64,000 nt of DNA, from assembly GCF_000179595.2 (NCBI RefSeq), contig NZ_JH556651.1, forward strand, positions 244,510 through 308,509, given 5' to 3'. How positions within the stretch are numbered: the first letter of the stretch is position 1; every line of letters starts with the position of its first letter. The position numbers and the translations under genes are program-made. Shown here one piece after another: positions 33,236 through 43,560 of this stretch. Source of the stretch: Acetivibrio cellulolyticus CD2. Lineage in GTDB: Bacteria; Bacillota; Clostridia; Acetivibrionales; Acetivibrionaceae. The notes beneath the pieces were generated by a model that saw only the letters and a program-made list of their open reading frames with translations, was not told the origin of the DNA and did no database searches.

Positions 33236-36200
33236 ATGCGGGAAAAAAGATTTAGGTTAGGCTTTTTTGCAGTTGTAGCTGATCGGTTTCAGTCTGATTT
33301 ACTCTCAGGCGTAGTTAATGCAGCGATAAAGCATGATGTTGATATAATACGTTTTTCTCAGGAATGGGAGTATTCTTTTTATAAATTGGAAAATTCATTC
33401 GAAATATTTACATACATTGCTAATAAATACGACCTTGATGGCATTTTGTGTTTAGGCTGGATTGTAAACCCTGAAAAGTTAAGGTCAGTAATGGTGAAAA
33501 ATAAAGAAATACCAATAATTGATCTTGGTTCAGCAAATAAAGATTTTACTTGTGTTTTTCAGAACGGAGAAATATATATTAAAGAACTGACTGAACATCT
33601 GGTGGATTATCATAAATATAAGAATATTGTTTATATTTGTCCTATTTCAGATGATACAAGGGTTGATGTTTTTATTGATGAAATGAAACGCCGTGGACTT
33701 TATAATAGCGATTATATAATAACTAGAGAAGATATTAACTTAAATACATGGGATATACAAGATAGGGTTTTGAAAATTGAAGATATCATTTTCAATCAAA
33801 AAAATCTAAAGATCGATGCTATTATATCACTGTATTCAGATGAAGCAATATTATTGCATGAAATGCTTATGAAGAGAAAAATCCGTGTTCCTGAGGATAT
33901 TGCACTCGTTGCATGGGAAGAGAGTGATACTTGTAGAAATCATATGCCTCCGATAACAACAGTATATTTCCCGTTTTATGAAATGGGGTATATCGGTTGT
34001 GAGGTTTTAGTGAATTTATTAAACGGTAATGAGGTTGAACATTATAATTCACTTCAAAGTAAAATATTTTATAGAAGGTCTTGCGGATGTAATTATTCGG
34101 CTTTTAAAAAGATAACGGATGATGTTGTTGAAGTAAAAAACAGTTTACTATTAATTAACGATGAAATCCGGCATGAAATTATTAGTTTACTCAGTTCAGA
34201 ATTAATAATTTTGAAAGGAAACGAACTCTTTGAACAGTTTGAAAAATCCATAAAACTGAATAATTCGGATTACTTTTGCATTTGGTTTGAAGGATATATT
34301 AAGGATGGATGTTTTTCAGTTGAACAATTAGAAATGATTCAGGAAGATATAATGACGTTGAGAAGGCACACTATGCCATATCTAATCAGCGATAATAAAT
34401 TGAATCTTATATCTGGCAATATGTGGGCAAAGATTCAGATAATTATTAATAGTTGGATTGAAAGAACAGTGAAGCTGCAGGAAAAAAATCAAAATGCGTT
34501 TGTTGCCGAGTGGGTAAGAGATATTGGTTTTGAACTGATTACATCCTTTAATCTTGAGAAAGTTGTAAAAATATTGGATGACAATCTTGGAAAATTAAAA
34601 ATAACAAATTGCTTTATGTACAGATTAAAAAAGATGAGTGAGGAAGAATATTGTCAAACATCTTTATACCAATTTGTTGATGGAAAACCAAATTTAATTG
34701 TTCATAATACTGAATATGATTTTTGTGCTGAGGATTTTGAAAAAGAAGAACAAATTAAGTATGATATAGAAAAAATGTTTGAAGGAAATAGACATACATA
34801 TCTTTGTCATATATTGCATGTAAGGAATGAATTAATAGGATGCGCCTTTTATGAATACGGGGTTAAAGATGATAGGATTTATTCATCTTTAACAGTACAA
34901 TTGTCTGCTGCACTAAAAAGTGCAGATGTGCTTGAAAAACTTGAAATGTCAAATGAAGAGTTGTCAAAATTAGATACTTTAAAAAATGATTTTATCGCCA
35001 ATGTTACGCATGATTTCAGGTCACCGTTGATGATTATTTTAAATAATGCCGATATTGCATTAAAATATGACAGTGTTGATGAAGCTACTAAAAAAAGATA
35101 TTCAGTTATATATGAATCTGCTCTCATGTTAAGGGCAACAACTGATAGAATGCTCGATCTTGTAAAATTAGATGCACAAGGATTGAAGATTAATGCAAAG
35201 AAAACAAAGATAACTAATTTTATAGAAAATATATCTGATTTTTATAAATCTGCATTATTAATTTCAAATATAAGTATCGTGAAAAAAATTAATATCAAAA
35301 ATGAATTCATTTATACTGATTTAGTCGTATTAGAAGAAGTGTTGAATAATATTATTTCAAATGCAATTAAATTTGTAGATCCATTAAAGGGGGAAATTTA
35401 CATAGAATTAGAGGAGAGTGAAAATTCTGTCAGAATTATTATTGGTGACAATGGTATTGGAATACCAAAAGACAAACTCGAAGTAATATTTGGCAGGTTT
35501 GAACAGATAGAAGCAGGGATGAACAGTAGATATAAAGGAACCGGTATAGGTCTTGCATTTTCAAAGCAGCTAATACAATATCTTAAGGGGAAAATTTGGG
35601 CAGAATCAAATGGAGTTGGTTATGGATCAAGGTTTATAATTGAATTGCCTAAAGGCGAAGATGTATTCTATGCTGATGGATCGGACAATTGCAGCAATTA
35701 TGAACTAAGCACATTTGATTTTAAAAATTTACTTCAAATTGAACTAAAAAATAAGAGTGTAGATAATGAAATTGAAGTACATTTTAAAGAACTAAATAAG
35801 GATAATGAATTTGATTATAAAAAAGCAATTATTTTAGTAGTTGATGATAACAAACAAATTAGGGAAATTGTATGTGAATATTTAAATAATAATGGATATA
35901 GTAATTGGATAACAGCTGGAGATGGAGTACAGGGAATTGAGGCTGCCTATCATTATCGCCCGGACCTGATATTGTGTGATTATAATATGCCAAATATGAG
36001 AGGAGACCAGTTACAAGATGAACTGTTAAGTAACCCGGATTTTTCAAGAACCCCCTTTGTTTTTCTTACAGCTTTAGCAGATCGGAAAGTAATATTGGAT
36101 AGAAAGAGAAAGGGTGCTCTGGACTATTTAAATAAACCAGTTAATGAAGCTGATCTGATTCTTTCAATTGATATACACTTGCGACAATATATGGAACTAA

Positions 36201-36913
36201 AATCGACATTATATTTGGCAACTACTGATGAATTAACAGGAATCAATAACAAGAGAAATTTGAATAGATTATTTATATCTCAATTTTCTACCAGGAAATT
36301 AAGAGAGATATCAATTATATTTTTTGATTTGGATTTCTTTAAATCAGTAAATGATACATATGGACATCAAGCTGGTGATTGTGTATTAAGAGAAATGGGA
36401 AAAATATTAAGAGATACACTCAGACCATATGATATTTTTGGACGTTATGGTGGTGAAGAGTTTTTGATAGCTTTACCCGAAACATCTGAAGAAAATGCAA
36501 TTGCTGTAGCAAAAAAACTTAAGAAAAAGATTGAAGAGTGTGAAATCATATATAATGACATTACAATTAAAATTACTGCGAGCTTTGGTATTGTTTCCTT
36601 AATCAAAAATGAACAGTATGTTTGTAAAGAAATTTGTGCTGCTAATTTAAAGAGTATATTTGAGGTTGATCCTAAAGAAGTGAAGAATTGGGATCACGTA
36701 GAAGAAAAAAAATTGCAGATTCCTGCTCTTCTGATATCAATGGCAGATATGGCATTGTATGAAGCTAAAAGTACAAGATGTAATAAGTGCGGATATTCAT
36801 CAGTAAAAAAATCTGATTTCCATAATAATACATGCGTGCAATGTGGAAGTGATGAGTTGGAATATGGAAGAAACACATATGTTGTATTTGATGACTCTTT
36901 AGTTAAAGGTTAA
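33236..36913 (+). CDS. Hybrid sensor: LacI-like domain, histidine kinase, receiver, GGDEF, zinc ribbon
   Basis: This is a 1225-residue soluble signalling protein; the ATG at 33236 has GGATGGA upstream. Residues ~1-290 resemble a LacI/PBP1-type sugar-binding domain without a DNA-binding head (FRLGFFAVVADRFQSDLLSG, DEAILLHEMLMKRKIRVPED). A ~280-residue linker follows. The kinase has VTHDFRSPL with the phosphoacceptor His (~592), the N box NNIISNAIKF, G1 DNGIGIP (~738) and G2 GTGIGLAFS. The receiver has VVDDNKQ (~866), Asp in LCDYNMPN (~913) and Lys in LNKPV. The GGDEF domain has an intact GGEEF (~1071). Its C-terminal part carries an insert and a four-Cys ribbon (CNKCG...CVQCG, ~1181-1205). No membrane segment is seen. 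It probably reads a cytoplasmic sugar and controls c-di-GMP synthesis through internal phosphotransfer. Confidence 0.87.
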   Translation: MREKRFRLGFFAVVADRFQSDLLSGVVNAAIKHDVDIIRFSQEWEYSFYKLENSFEIFTYIANKYDLDGILCLGWIVNPEKLRSVMVKNKEIPIIDLGSANKDFTCVFQNGEIYIKELTEHLVDYHKYKNIVYICPISDDTRVDVFIDEMKRRGLYNSDYIITREDINLNTWDIQDRVLKIEDIIFNQKNLKIDAIISLYSDEAILLHEMLMKRKIRVPEDIALVAWEESDTCRNHMPPITTVYFPFYEMGYIGCEVLVNLLNGNEVEHYNSLQSKIFYRRSCGCNYSAFKKITDDVVEVKNSLLLINDEIRHEIISLLSSELIILKGNELFEQFEKSIKLNNSDYFCIWFEGYIKDGCFSVEQLEMIQEDIMTLRRHTMPYLISDNKLNLISGNMWAKIQIIINSWIERTVKLQEKNQNAFVAEWVRDIGFELITSFNLEKVVKILDDNLGKLKITNCFMYRLKKMSEEEYCQTSLYQFVDGKPNLIVHNTEYDFCAEDFEKEEQIKYDIEKMFEGNRHTYLCHILHVRNELIGCAFYEYGVKDDRIYSSLTVQLSAALKSADVLEKLEMSNEELSKLDTLKNDFIANVTHDFRSPLMIILNNADIALKYDSVDEATKKRYSVIYESALMLRATTDRMLDLVKLDAQGLKINAKKTKITNFIENISDFYKSALLISNISIVKKINIKNEFIYTDLVVLEEVLNNIISNAIKFVDPLKGEIYIELEESENSVRIIIGDNGIGIPKDKLEVIFGRFEQIEAGMNSRYKGTGIGLAFSKQLIQYLKGKIWAESNGVGYGSRFIIELPKGEDVFYADGSDNCSNYELSTFDFKNLLQIELKNKSVDNEIEVHFKELNKDNEFDYKKAIILVVDDNKQIREIVCEYLNNNGYSNWITAGDGVQGIEAAYHYRPDLILCDYNMPNMRGDQLQDELLSNPDFSRTPFVFLTALADRKVILDRKRKGALDYLNKPVNEADLILSIDIHLRQYMELKSTLYLATTDELTGINNKRNLNRLFISQFSTRKLREISIIFFDLDFFKSVNDTYGHQAGDCVLREMGKILRDTLRPYDIFGRYGGEEFLIALPETSEENAIAVAKKLKKKIEECEIIYNDITIKITASFGIVSLIKNEQYVCKEICAANLKSIFEVDPKEVKNWDHVEEKKLQIPALLISMADMALYEAKSTRCNKCGYSSVKKSDFHNNTCVQCGSDELEYGRNTYVVFDDSLVKG

Positions 36914-37159
36914 TTATATGATATTAAAAAATAAGATTTTTCTTTTTAGATATTGGACAAAAATTAATTAGGTTTGTAATCTATATCTTAAATAAATACC
37001 GTGAATTAAGGGTACGAGATATGGCGATACTGATTATATTATTTTCAAAGTGCAAATCTTGTGATACAATAGATTATTATTGAGGATAATTTTTTAGAGA
37101 GATTTATAAAATTCTTATTTTAATATCGGGAGTAAAATAAGAACTCAAGGAGGGAAAGT

Positions 37160-37546
37160 ATGGATATTATATCAAAGGCTAAGGAACTTGGAAACTTAAT
37201 AGGTTCTTCAGAAGAAATGACAAGTTATAAAAGATGGGAAGAAAATTTGGCAAGAGACCACAAAGCAAGAGTAATACTAAAGGAGTACCAGGAAGTACAG
37301 AGTGAAATGGTAATGGCGGTTCATGGAAACTCCGAAAAAGATATACTCGATGGGCTAAAACAGAAACTTTTAGAAAAGTATGATGAAGTAAATGAGTGTG
37401 ATATAGCAAGAAACTATATTGAAGCAAAAGAAAAACTTGATATACTTATTAAAAAGGTAAATGACGTTCTTGTATACTCCATAACAGGAGAACAGTCATG
37501 TTCTTCACATAGCTGCAGTTCATGCGGCGGAGGGTGCAGCAAGTAA
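37160..37546 (+). CDS. YlbF/YmcA family protein with Cys-rich tail
   Basis: This 128-residue cytoplasmic helical protein belongs to the Com_YlbF family (YlbF, YmcA). In Bacillus subtilis, members form the RicAFT complex that promotes RNA processing by RNase Y and affects sporulation, competence and biofilm. The body (~1-105) is helical, with KAKELGNLIGSSEEM and ILKEYQEVQSEMV. The tail CSSHSCSSCGGGC offers up to five cysteines; in RicA/RicF such residues bind an iron-sulfur cluster. AAGGAGGG precedes the ATG. Location before mutS is usual in clostridia. A short palindromic element begins right after its stop. Confidence 0.85.
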   Translation: MDIISKAKELGNLIGSSEEMTSYKRWEENLARDHKARVILKEYQEVQSEMVMAVHGNSEKDILDGLKQKLLEKYDEVNECDIARNYIEAKEKLDILIKKVNDVLVYSITGEQSCSSHSCSSCGGGCSK

Positions 37547-37589
37547 GGAATAAGTGAAATAGTAGCGGAAGTTATATTTTCATCATTCC
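37547..37589 (+). repeat. Dispersed ~42-bp palindromic element, copy 2
   Basis: GGAATAAGTGAAAT at the left pairs with ATTTTCATCATTCC at the right, with GCGGAAGTTAT between. It begins at the base after the stop codon of the YlbF gene and ends 14 bases before the mutS ribosome site. It resembles 8723-8763. Confidence 0.7.
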
Positions 37590-37620
37590 CAATAATCAAA
37601 GTACGTGAGGTATGATAAAA

Positions 37621-40239
37621 ATGGCAACATTGACACCTATGATGCAGCAGTATCTGGATATTAAGGGGCAGTATAAGGACTGTATCCTTTTTTTCAGACT
37701 GGGAGACTTTTATGAAATGTTTTTCAGCGACGCAGAGACTGCTTCGAAAGAGCTTGAAATAACGTTAACAGGTAAAGATTGTGGTTTGGATGAAAGGGCA
37801 CCTATGTGTGGAGTGCCTTTTCATTCTGCCGATTCCTATATATGCAGGCTAATTAATAAAGGATACAAGGTGGCAATTTGTGAGCAGATTGAAGATCCTG
37901 CAATGGCCAAAGGTATTGTTAAGAGAGATGTTATAAGGGTTGTAACACCAGGTACTGTTACCGATTCAGCTATGCTAGATGACAAAAAAAACAACTATCT
38001 TATGTCTTTATACAAGCATAAAACCTATTTTGGCATAGCTTTTGTAGATATTACTACAGGGGATTTTACGTCAACATCTATTGCACTTGGAAATACAGAA
38101 AGCAAGCTTATGGATGAAATTGCCAGGTTTGCACCATCTGAGATGGTAGTAAACAGTGAGTTCCTGTCGGATGAAAATTTGGTTAAGACTTTAAAAAAGA
38201 GATTTAATCTATATATTTCAACTATTGAAGATAAATATTTTGAGATAGGATATTCTAAGGAAAAGCTAAAATCTTATTTTAGCGATCATGAGATATGCGA
38301 AAATGAGTTTGATATTTATATAAATGCATCAGGGGCTTTGTTAGAATACATTGAACAAACCCAGAAGGTCAACCTTGACCATATACAAAGCTTTAACAAA
38401 TACAGAATTGAAGAGTATATGGTTTTAGATGTTGCTACAAGAAGAAATCTTGAGCTTACAGAGACCATGAGAGAGAAGAACAGAAAGGGCTCGCTTCTTT
38501 GGGTTTTAGACAGGACTATGACCTCCATGGGAGGAAGAACTTTAAGAAAATGGATAGAGCAGCCGCTTATAAATATTTATGATATAAGGGACAGGCATCT
38601 TGCTGTAAACGAGTTTAAGGACAAGTTTATGGTCAGAATGGAAGTTAGGGAACTGCTCAAAAGAGTTTATGATATGGAAAGGCTCATGGGCAAGATTGTA
38701 TTGGGCAGCGCAAATTGCCGTGATCTAGTTTCTTTAAAAAACTCCATAGGTCAGATACCTTACATTAAAGAGCTTTTAAAAGATTTAAACGAAAGTCTCA
38801 ACAAGGAAAGCAACAGAAATATCGATGCTCTTGCAGATATTTTCGAAATTATTGATAAAGCGATATGTGATGAGCCGCCTGTTTCTGTAAAAGAAGGCGG
38901 AATTATAAAAGAAGGCTATAATGAAGAGGTGGACAAGCTAAAAAGGGCATCAGTAGATGGTAAGACCTGGCTTGTTGAACTTGAAAATTCCGAGAGGGAA
39001 AAGACCGGTATTAAGAATCTTAAAGTAGGTTTTAACAAAGTATTTGGATACTACCTTGAGGTGACTAAATCTTATTTTTCTCTTGTACCTCCGAATTATA
39101 TCAGAAAGCAGACTCTTGCTAATTGCGAAAGATTTATAACCGAGGAACTTAAAGTGATTGAAGATACGGTTCTAGGTGCAGAAGACAAACTGGTTGAGCT
39201 TGAATACCAGATATTTGTCGAAGTCAGAAACAAGGTTGCAGGAGAGATAACCAGAATAAAAAGAACTGCAAAGGCATTGGCACAGGTGGATGTTATCTGT
39301 TCATTAGCAGAGGTGGCAGACCGTGAGTCTTACACCATGCCGGAGATAAATAACGAGGATGTAATTCACATAACTGACGGAAGGCATCCTGTAGTTGAGA
39401 AGATGATCGACCAGGGCGAATTCGTACCAAATGATACTTACCTCAACATGAGTGAGGATCAGATTGCAATAATAACCGGACCTAATATGGCAGGAAAGTC
39501 TACTTATATGCGTCAGGTGGCATTGATTGTGCTGATGGCTCAAATAGGAAGCTTTGTGCCTGCCAAAAGTGCTGTTATAGGTATTGCCGACAGGATATTT
39601 ACAAGGGTTGGAGCATCGGATGACCTTGCTGCCGGGCAAAGTACATTCATGGTTGAGATGAGCGAAGTGGCAAATATTCTTAGCAATGCAACATCGAGAA
39701 GTATTTTGATACTCGATGAGATTGGAAGAGGTACAAGCACTTATGACGGCCTTAGTATTGCGTGGTCAGTAATTGAACACATAAGCGACAGAAAAAGGAT
39801 AGGAGCAAGAACGCTCTTTGCTACTCACTATCATGAACTTACAGAACTTGAGGGAAGTATAGATGGAGTTAAGAACTACTGTATTTCGGTTGAAGAAAAA
39901 GGCGAGGATATCATCTTCCTGAGAAAGATAATCAGGGGAGGGGCCGATAATAGCTACGGTATACAGGTTGCACGTCTTGCAGGAGTACCGGTGCCTGTTA
40001 TAAATAGGGCAAAGGAAATATTAAAGGAACTTGAAGATGCAGATATAAATAAGATGGAAGTGCGCTTAAAAAGAGCAAAGAAGCCTATTGAAGGTCAGAT
40101 AGATGTTTTCTCCTTCAACACACAACAGATAAACAGTGATGAAGTGTTAAATGAGTTAAAAAACATTGATGTAAGTACTCTTACACCGCTTGATGCTTTA
40201 AATGTGTTATATAACCTGCAAAAGAAGGCAAATAGTTAA
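37621..40239 (+). CDS. mutS: DNA mismatch repair protein MutS
   Basis: This 872-residue mismatch-recognition ATPase starts at ATG 37621; GTGAGG lies 10 bases upstream, while the ATG at 37612 is too close to it. The N-terminal domain shows the mismatch-wedge FFRLGDFYEMF (Phe-x-Glu). The ATPase domain has Walker A TGPNMAGKSTYMRQ (~615), DDLAAGQSTFMVEM, Walker B ILDEIGRGTSTYDG and the helix-turn-helix near VPVINRAKEIL. MutS binds mispaired DNA and recruits MutL, encoded immediately downstream (59-base gap). Length is normal. Confidence 0.98.
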   Translation: MATLTPMMQQYLDIKGQYKDCILFFRLGDFYEMFFSDAETASKELEITLTGKDCGLDERAPMCGVPFHSADSYICRLINKGYKVAICEQIEDPAMAKGIVKRDVIRVVTPGTVTDSAMLDDKKNNYLMSLYKHKTYFGIAFVDITTGDFTSTSIALGNTESKLMDEIARFAPSEMVVNSEFLSDENLVKTLKKRFNLYISTIEDKYFEIGYSKEKLKSYFSDHEICENEFDIYINASGALLEYIEQTQKVNLDHIQSFNKYRIEEYMVLDVATRRNLELTETMREKNRKGSLLWVLDRTMTSMGGRTLRKWIEQPLINIYDIRDRHLAVNEFKDKFMVRMEVRELLKRVYDMERLMGKIVLGSANCRDLVSLKNSIGQIPYIKELLKDLNESLNKESNRNIDALADIFEIIDKAICDEPPVSVKEGGIIKEGYNEEVDKLKRASVDGKTWLVELENSEREKTGIKNLKVGFNKVFGYYLEVTKSYFSLVPPNYIRKQTLANCERFITEELKVIEDTVLGAEDKLVELEYQIFVEVRNKVAGEITRIKRTAKALAQVDVICSLAEVADRESYTMPEINNEDVIHITDGRHPVVEKMIDQGEFVPNDTYLNMSEDQIAIITGPNMAGKSTYMRQVALIVLMAQIGSFVPAKSAVIGIADRIFTRVGASDDLAAGQSTFMVEMSEVANILSNATSRSILILDEIGRGTSTYDGLSIAWSVIEHISDRKRIGARTLFATHYHELTELEGSIDGVKNYCISVEEKGEDIIFLRKIIRGGADNSYGIQVARLAGVPVPVINRAKEILKELEDADINKMEVRLKRAKKPIEGQIDVFSFNTQQINSDEVLNELKNIDVSTLTPLDALNVLYNLQKKANS

Positions 40240-40298
40240 GTAATAACCTAAAGTATTAACTTGGACTTTTCACATAATTGGATTGGATGGTTTTTGAT

Positions 40299-42476
40299 AT
40301 GGGCAAAATCGTTATACTTGATGAAAATACATCAAATCAAATAGCGGCAGGGGAAGTTGTCGAAAGACCGGCATCGGTTGTAAAGGAACTTGTGGAAAAT
40401 TCCATTGATGCGGGTAGTTCGAATATTTCCATTGAGATAAATAACGGAGGAGTTTCGCTTATAAAGGTTGTAGACAACGGGAACGGTATTGATGAAGATG
40501 ACGTTGAAATTGCTTTTGAAAGGCATTCTACAAGCAAAATAAGAAGGGCAGACGACTTGGAGTCAATTTCTACTTTGGGTTTTAGGGGAGAAGCACTTGC
40601 AAGTATAGCGTCAGTTTCACTAGTAGAGCTCACTTCAAGGATAAAGGATAGGCAATACGGAAAATATATAAAGATACAGGGCGGAATAATAAAAGAAGTA
40701 AGGCAAACAGGGTGTCCTGTTGGAACTACGTTTATAGTTCGGGACCTATTTTATAATACCCCTGCAAGATTTAAATTTCTTAAGAAAGATACCACTGAAG
40801 CCGGCTATATATCAGATATGGTAAACCGTATAGCTTTAGGCAATCAACAGATATCAATGAAGCTCATTAATAACAGGAACAGTGTTATACACACTCCAGG
40901 AAATAATGATCTTTTAAGTGCTATTTTCAGTATATATGGTAAAGAGACTGCAAAAGAAGTGCTTGAAGTCAAGTATCAGGATGAGAAAATTGAAATTTAC
41001 GGTTATGTAGGGAAGCCTGAAATTGCAAGAGCGAATAGAAATTATCAATCAATCTATATAAACGGAAGGTATGTAAAAAATAAGACGATATCCTCTGCAA
41101 TTGATGAGGCGTATAAGACCTACCTTCTAAAAAACAAGTTTGCTTTTGTTGTGCTGCACATAAGGATTAATCCGTTATTTGTTGATGTGAATGTACACCC
41201 AACCAAGATGGAAGTCCGTTTTTCAGATGAACCGGCAATATTTAAGGCTGTGTACCATGCTGTGAACAATGCTCTCCTTAGCAAATCACTTATTAGAAAT
41301 GTTGAGATGAAAGAAAATCCAAAAAATTTCTTTAAGTTCGAAGAAAACAATTTTTCTGCAAAAGGCTTTGTACAGGAGGGTTTGAATGTAAAGCCCGTTC
41401 TTTACGAAGATGGATTTACGAAAGCTGTACCACAAAGCGAAGTCAAATTTCCAATCAATGATTTGGAAAATAAAAATATAGATACTAATTTTTCTTCTGC
41501 AACGGCCGATAATAAAGGAGTAGCGTTTAGTCAAGATATAAAAGTTAAGACTAATGAAGAGTTAAATAAGGAAGCTGAGAATGATATTAATGAAGCAGCT
41601 AAGAACGTGGTTAATCATGAAACTAAGAATATAGTAAGGGAAGAGATTAATCAGGTACATGTTAAGCCCAATAACGAAGTAATTAATACGAAAGCTTTTG
41701 TTAATGCAGTTGAAGAAGGGGATACAAAGGCAATAAAAGAAGAAAATAAAGAAGGGTTTATTGAAGAACGCAAAGAAAGAGTTTTAGAGGAAGCGATTGA
41801 AGAACCGAAAATAGAAAGCCAAGAAGAAAAGCCAGACGAAGATGAAAAAAGAGAACCGATAAATGCTGATGATAGGGCAAAGGAAGCAAACCAACTGCAG
41901 GCTGCCAAAATCATTGGTCAGGCTTTTTCAACATATATACTGCTGCAAGACGGTGACAACCTGATTCTTATAGATCAACATGCAGCTCATGAGAGGATTA
42001 TGTTTGAAGCCTTAAAGAAAAAGTATAAAAGAAATGAAAGTTTGGCTCAATATTTGCTTTCATCAGTTGTAATTGAACTTACCAATCAAGAAGTAAAAAT
42101 AATTGAAGAAAACAGGGAAAAATTAAATAGACTAGGGTTTGCATTCGAAAATTTCGGAAATAATTCAATTATACTCAGGTCAATACCTGTAGCATTAGCG
42201 GACAATGCCAGTGTAAAAGAGACGTTTTTGGATATACTGGATTTTTTGATGTCAGATAAAAGAAAAGAGAATATTTTAATTGAAGAAGAAGCATTATACA
42301 GGGTAGCATGTAAGTCTGCCGTCAAAGCAAACAAAAGACTTGATGATATTGAAATTAAAAAAATAATTAAAGACTTAAGTAATATTGAAAATCCGTACAC
42401 CTGCCCGCATGGTAGGCCTACGCTAATTAAAATAACCAAATACGAGTTTGAGAAGATGTTTAAGAGAATTGTTTGA
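40299..42476 (+). CDS. mutL: DNA mismatch repair protein MutL
   Basis: This 725-residue partner of MutS starts at ATG 40299 (MGKIVILDENTSNQIAAGEVVERP), the universal MutL N-terminus; in-frame ATGs at 40278 and 40287 are less likely. The GHKL ATPase has VDNGNGI and GFRGEALASIASV. The linker (~345-540) is unusually long and Glu/Lys/Asn-rich, with repeated E-E-x-K-x stretches. The C-terminal dimer domain has DQHAAHERIMFE, matching the DQHAx2Ex4E endonuclease motif, and CPHGRPT. It is therefore probably a nicking endonuclease, as in other bacteria that lack MutH. Confidence 0.98.
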   Translation: MGKIVILDENTSNQIAAGEVVERPASVVKELVENSIDAGSSNISIEINNGGVSLIKVVDNGNGIDEDDVEIAFERHSTSKIRRADDLESISTLGFRGEALASIASVSLVELTSRIKDRQYGKYIKIQGGIIKEVRQTGCPVGTTFIVRDLFYNTPARFKFLKKDTTEAGYISDMVNRIALGNQQISMKLINNRNSVIHTPGNNDLLSAIFSIYGKETAKEVLEVKYQDEKIEIYGYVGKPEIARANRNYQSIYINGRYVKNKTISSAIDEAYKTYLLKNKFAFVVLHIRINPLFVDVNVHPTKMEVRFSDEPAIFKAVYHAVNNALLSKSLIRNVEMKENPKNFFKFEENNFSAKGFVQEGLNVKPVLYEDGFTKAVPQSEVKFPINDLENKNIDTNFSSATADNKGVAFSQDIKVKTNEELNKEAENDINEAAKNVVNHETKNIVREEINQVHVKPNNEVINTKAFVNAVEEGDTKAIKEENKEGFIEERKERVLEEAIEEPKIESQEEKPDEDEKREPINADDRAKEANQLQAAKIIGQAFSTYILLQDGDNLILIDQHAAHERIMFEALKKKYKRNESLAQYLLSSVVIELTNQEVKIIEENREKLNRLGFAFENFGNNSIILRSIPVALADNASVKETFLDILDFLMSDKRKENILIEEEALYRVACKSAVKANKRLDDIEIKKIIKDLSNIENPYTCPHGRPTLIKITKYEFEKMFKRIV

Positions 42477-42520
42477 TTTATATGAATAATTAAGGAATAG
42501 CTTCATTTAGGAGGGTAAAA

Positions 42521-43462
42521 TTGAATAATGTAATTGTCATTATGGGGCCGACAGCTTCTGGGAAGACTAAATTGTCAATAGAACTTGCAAAAGATATTAA
42601 CGGTGAAATAGTGTCAGCGGATTCCATGCAGATTTACAAATATATGGATGTGGGCACTGCAAAGCCGGATGAAGAAGAAAAACAGGGAATTAGGCATTAT
42701 CTTATAGATGAAGTAACTCCTGATGAAGAGTTTAGTGTTGCAAGGTTTCAACAACTTGCTATACAATATATTGATGATATATTAAACAGTGGTAAGATAC
42801 CTATTGTTTCAGGTGGGACAGGATTATATATTGATTCTCTTATATATAACATTGAGTTTGGTGATACTATTTGTGACTGGGAGCTTCGGGAAAATTTAAA
42901 AAGGGAAGCTTTAGAAAAGGGCAACGAGTATTTACATAACAAGCTTAAAGAAATTGATCCCGAGGCTGCAAAAAAGATTCATATGAATAATGTTAAAAGG
43001 GTAATACGGGCTATTGAGGTATATACTTATACTCAGAAACCCATATCCTTGCATCAGGAGGAATCTAGAAAGAATCCTCCGAAATATAATTTTATAACCT
43101 TTGGCTTAACTATGAACAGAGAGAAGCTATATGACAGGATAAACCAAAGGGTAGATCTGATGATGGAAAAGGGGTTGGTTGAAGAAGTCACAAAACTCAT
43201 AGAAATGGGGTACGACAAAAGTACCATTGCGATGCAAGGTCTAGGTTATAAGGAGATTTTATCTTATTTAAGAGGGGAGATAACATTAGATGAAGCGGTT
43301 TATGTGTTGAAAAGAGATACAAGACATTACGCTAAGAGACAGCTTACCTGGTTTAACAGGATGAAAGATGTTAACTGGATCAATATGGATCAATTTGGTA
43401 GTATGTACGAAATATTAAAAAATATTAAAGATGTTATTGCAACGTCTGGAATTATCTTGTAG
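42521..43462 (+). CDS. miaA: tRNA dimethylallyltransferase MiaA
   Basis: This 313-residue enzyme adds the dimethylallyl group to A37 of tRNAs that read UNN codons, giving the substrate of MiaB. The P-loop is MGPTASGKTKLS (~8-19), followed by SADSMQIYKYMDVGTAKP, then VSGGTGLYIDSL. Near the C-terminus are MQGLGYKEI and KRDTRHYAKRQLTWF, which are invariant in the family. The start is a TTG, with TTAGGAGGG 6-7 bases upstream. It sits in the conserved mutL-miaA-hfq order. Confidence 0.97.
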   Translation: MNNVIVIMGPTASGKTKLSIELAKDINGEIVSADSMQIYKYMDVGTAKPDEEEKQGIRHYLIDEVTPDEEFSVARFQQLAIQYIDDILNSGKIPIVSGGTGLYIDSLIYNIEFGDTICDWELRENLKREALEKGNEYLHNKLKEIDPEAAKKIHMNNVKRVIRAIEVYTYTQKPISLHQEESRKNPPKYNFITFGLTMNREKLYDRINQRVDLMMEKGLVEEVTKLIEMGYDKSTIAMQGLGYKEILSYLRGEITLDEAVYVLKRDTRHYAKRQLTWFNRMKDVNWINMDQFGSMYEILKNIKDVIATSGIIL

Positions 43463-43560
43463 AATATAAGTTAAAGTAATTAAAATACCGATTTTGTATT
43501 TAAGAGTTGTTTATATAAAATGAAAGAGAGAAAAATATGTCTATTAGAGGAGGATTACCC

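Noticed and set aside
40278-40298. Earlier in-frame ATGs for mutL
   Set aside because: They would add residues not found in MutL proteins, and the ATG at 40299 gives the canonical start.
41640-41890. Glu/Lys-rich region of mutL as a possible insertion or frameshift
   Set aside because: The frame is continuous and MutL linkers are naturally variable, so it is treated as a long linker.
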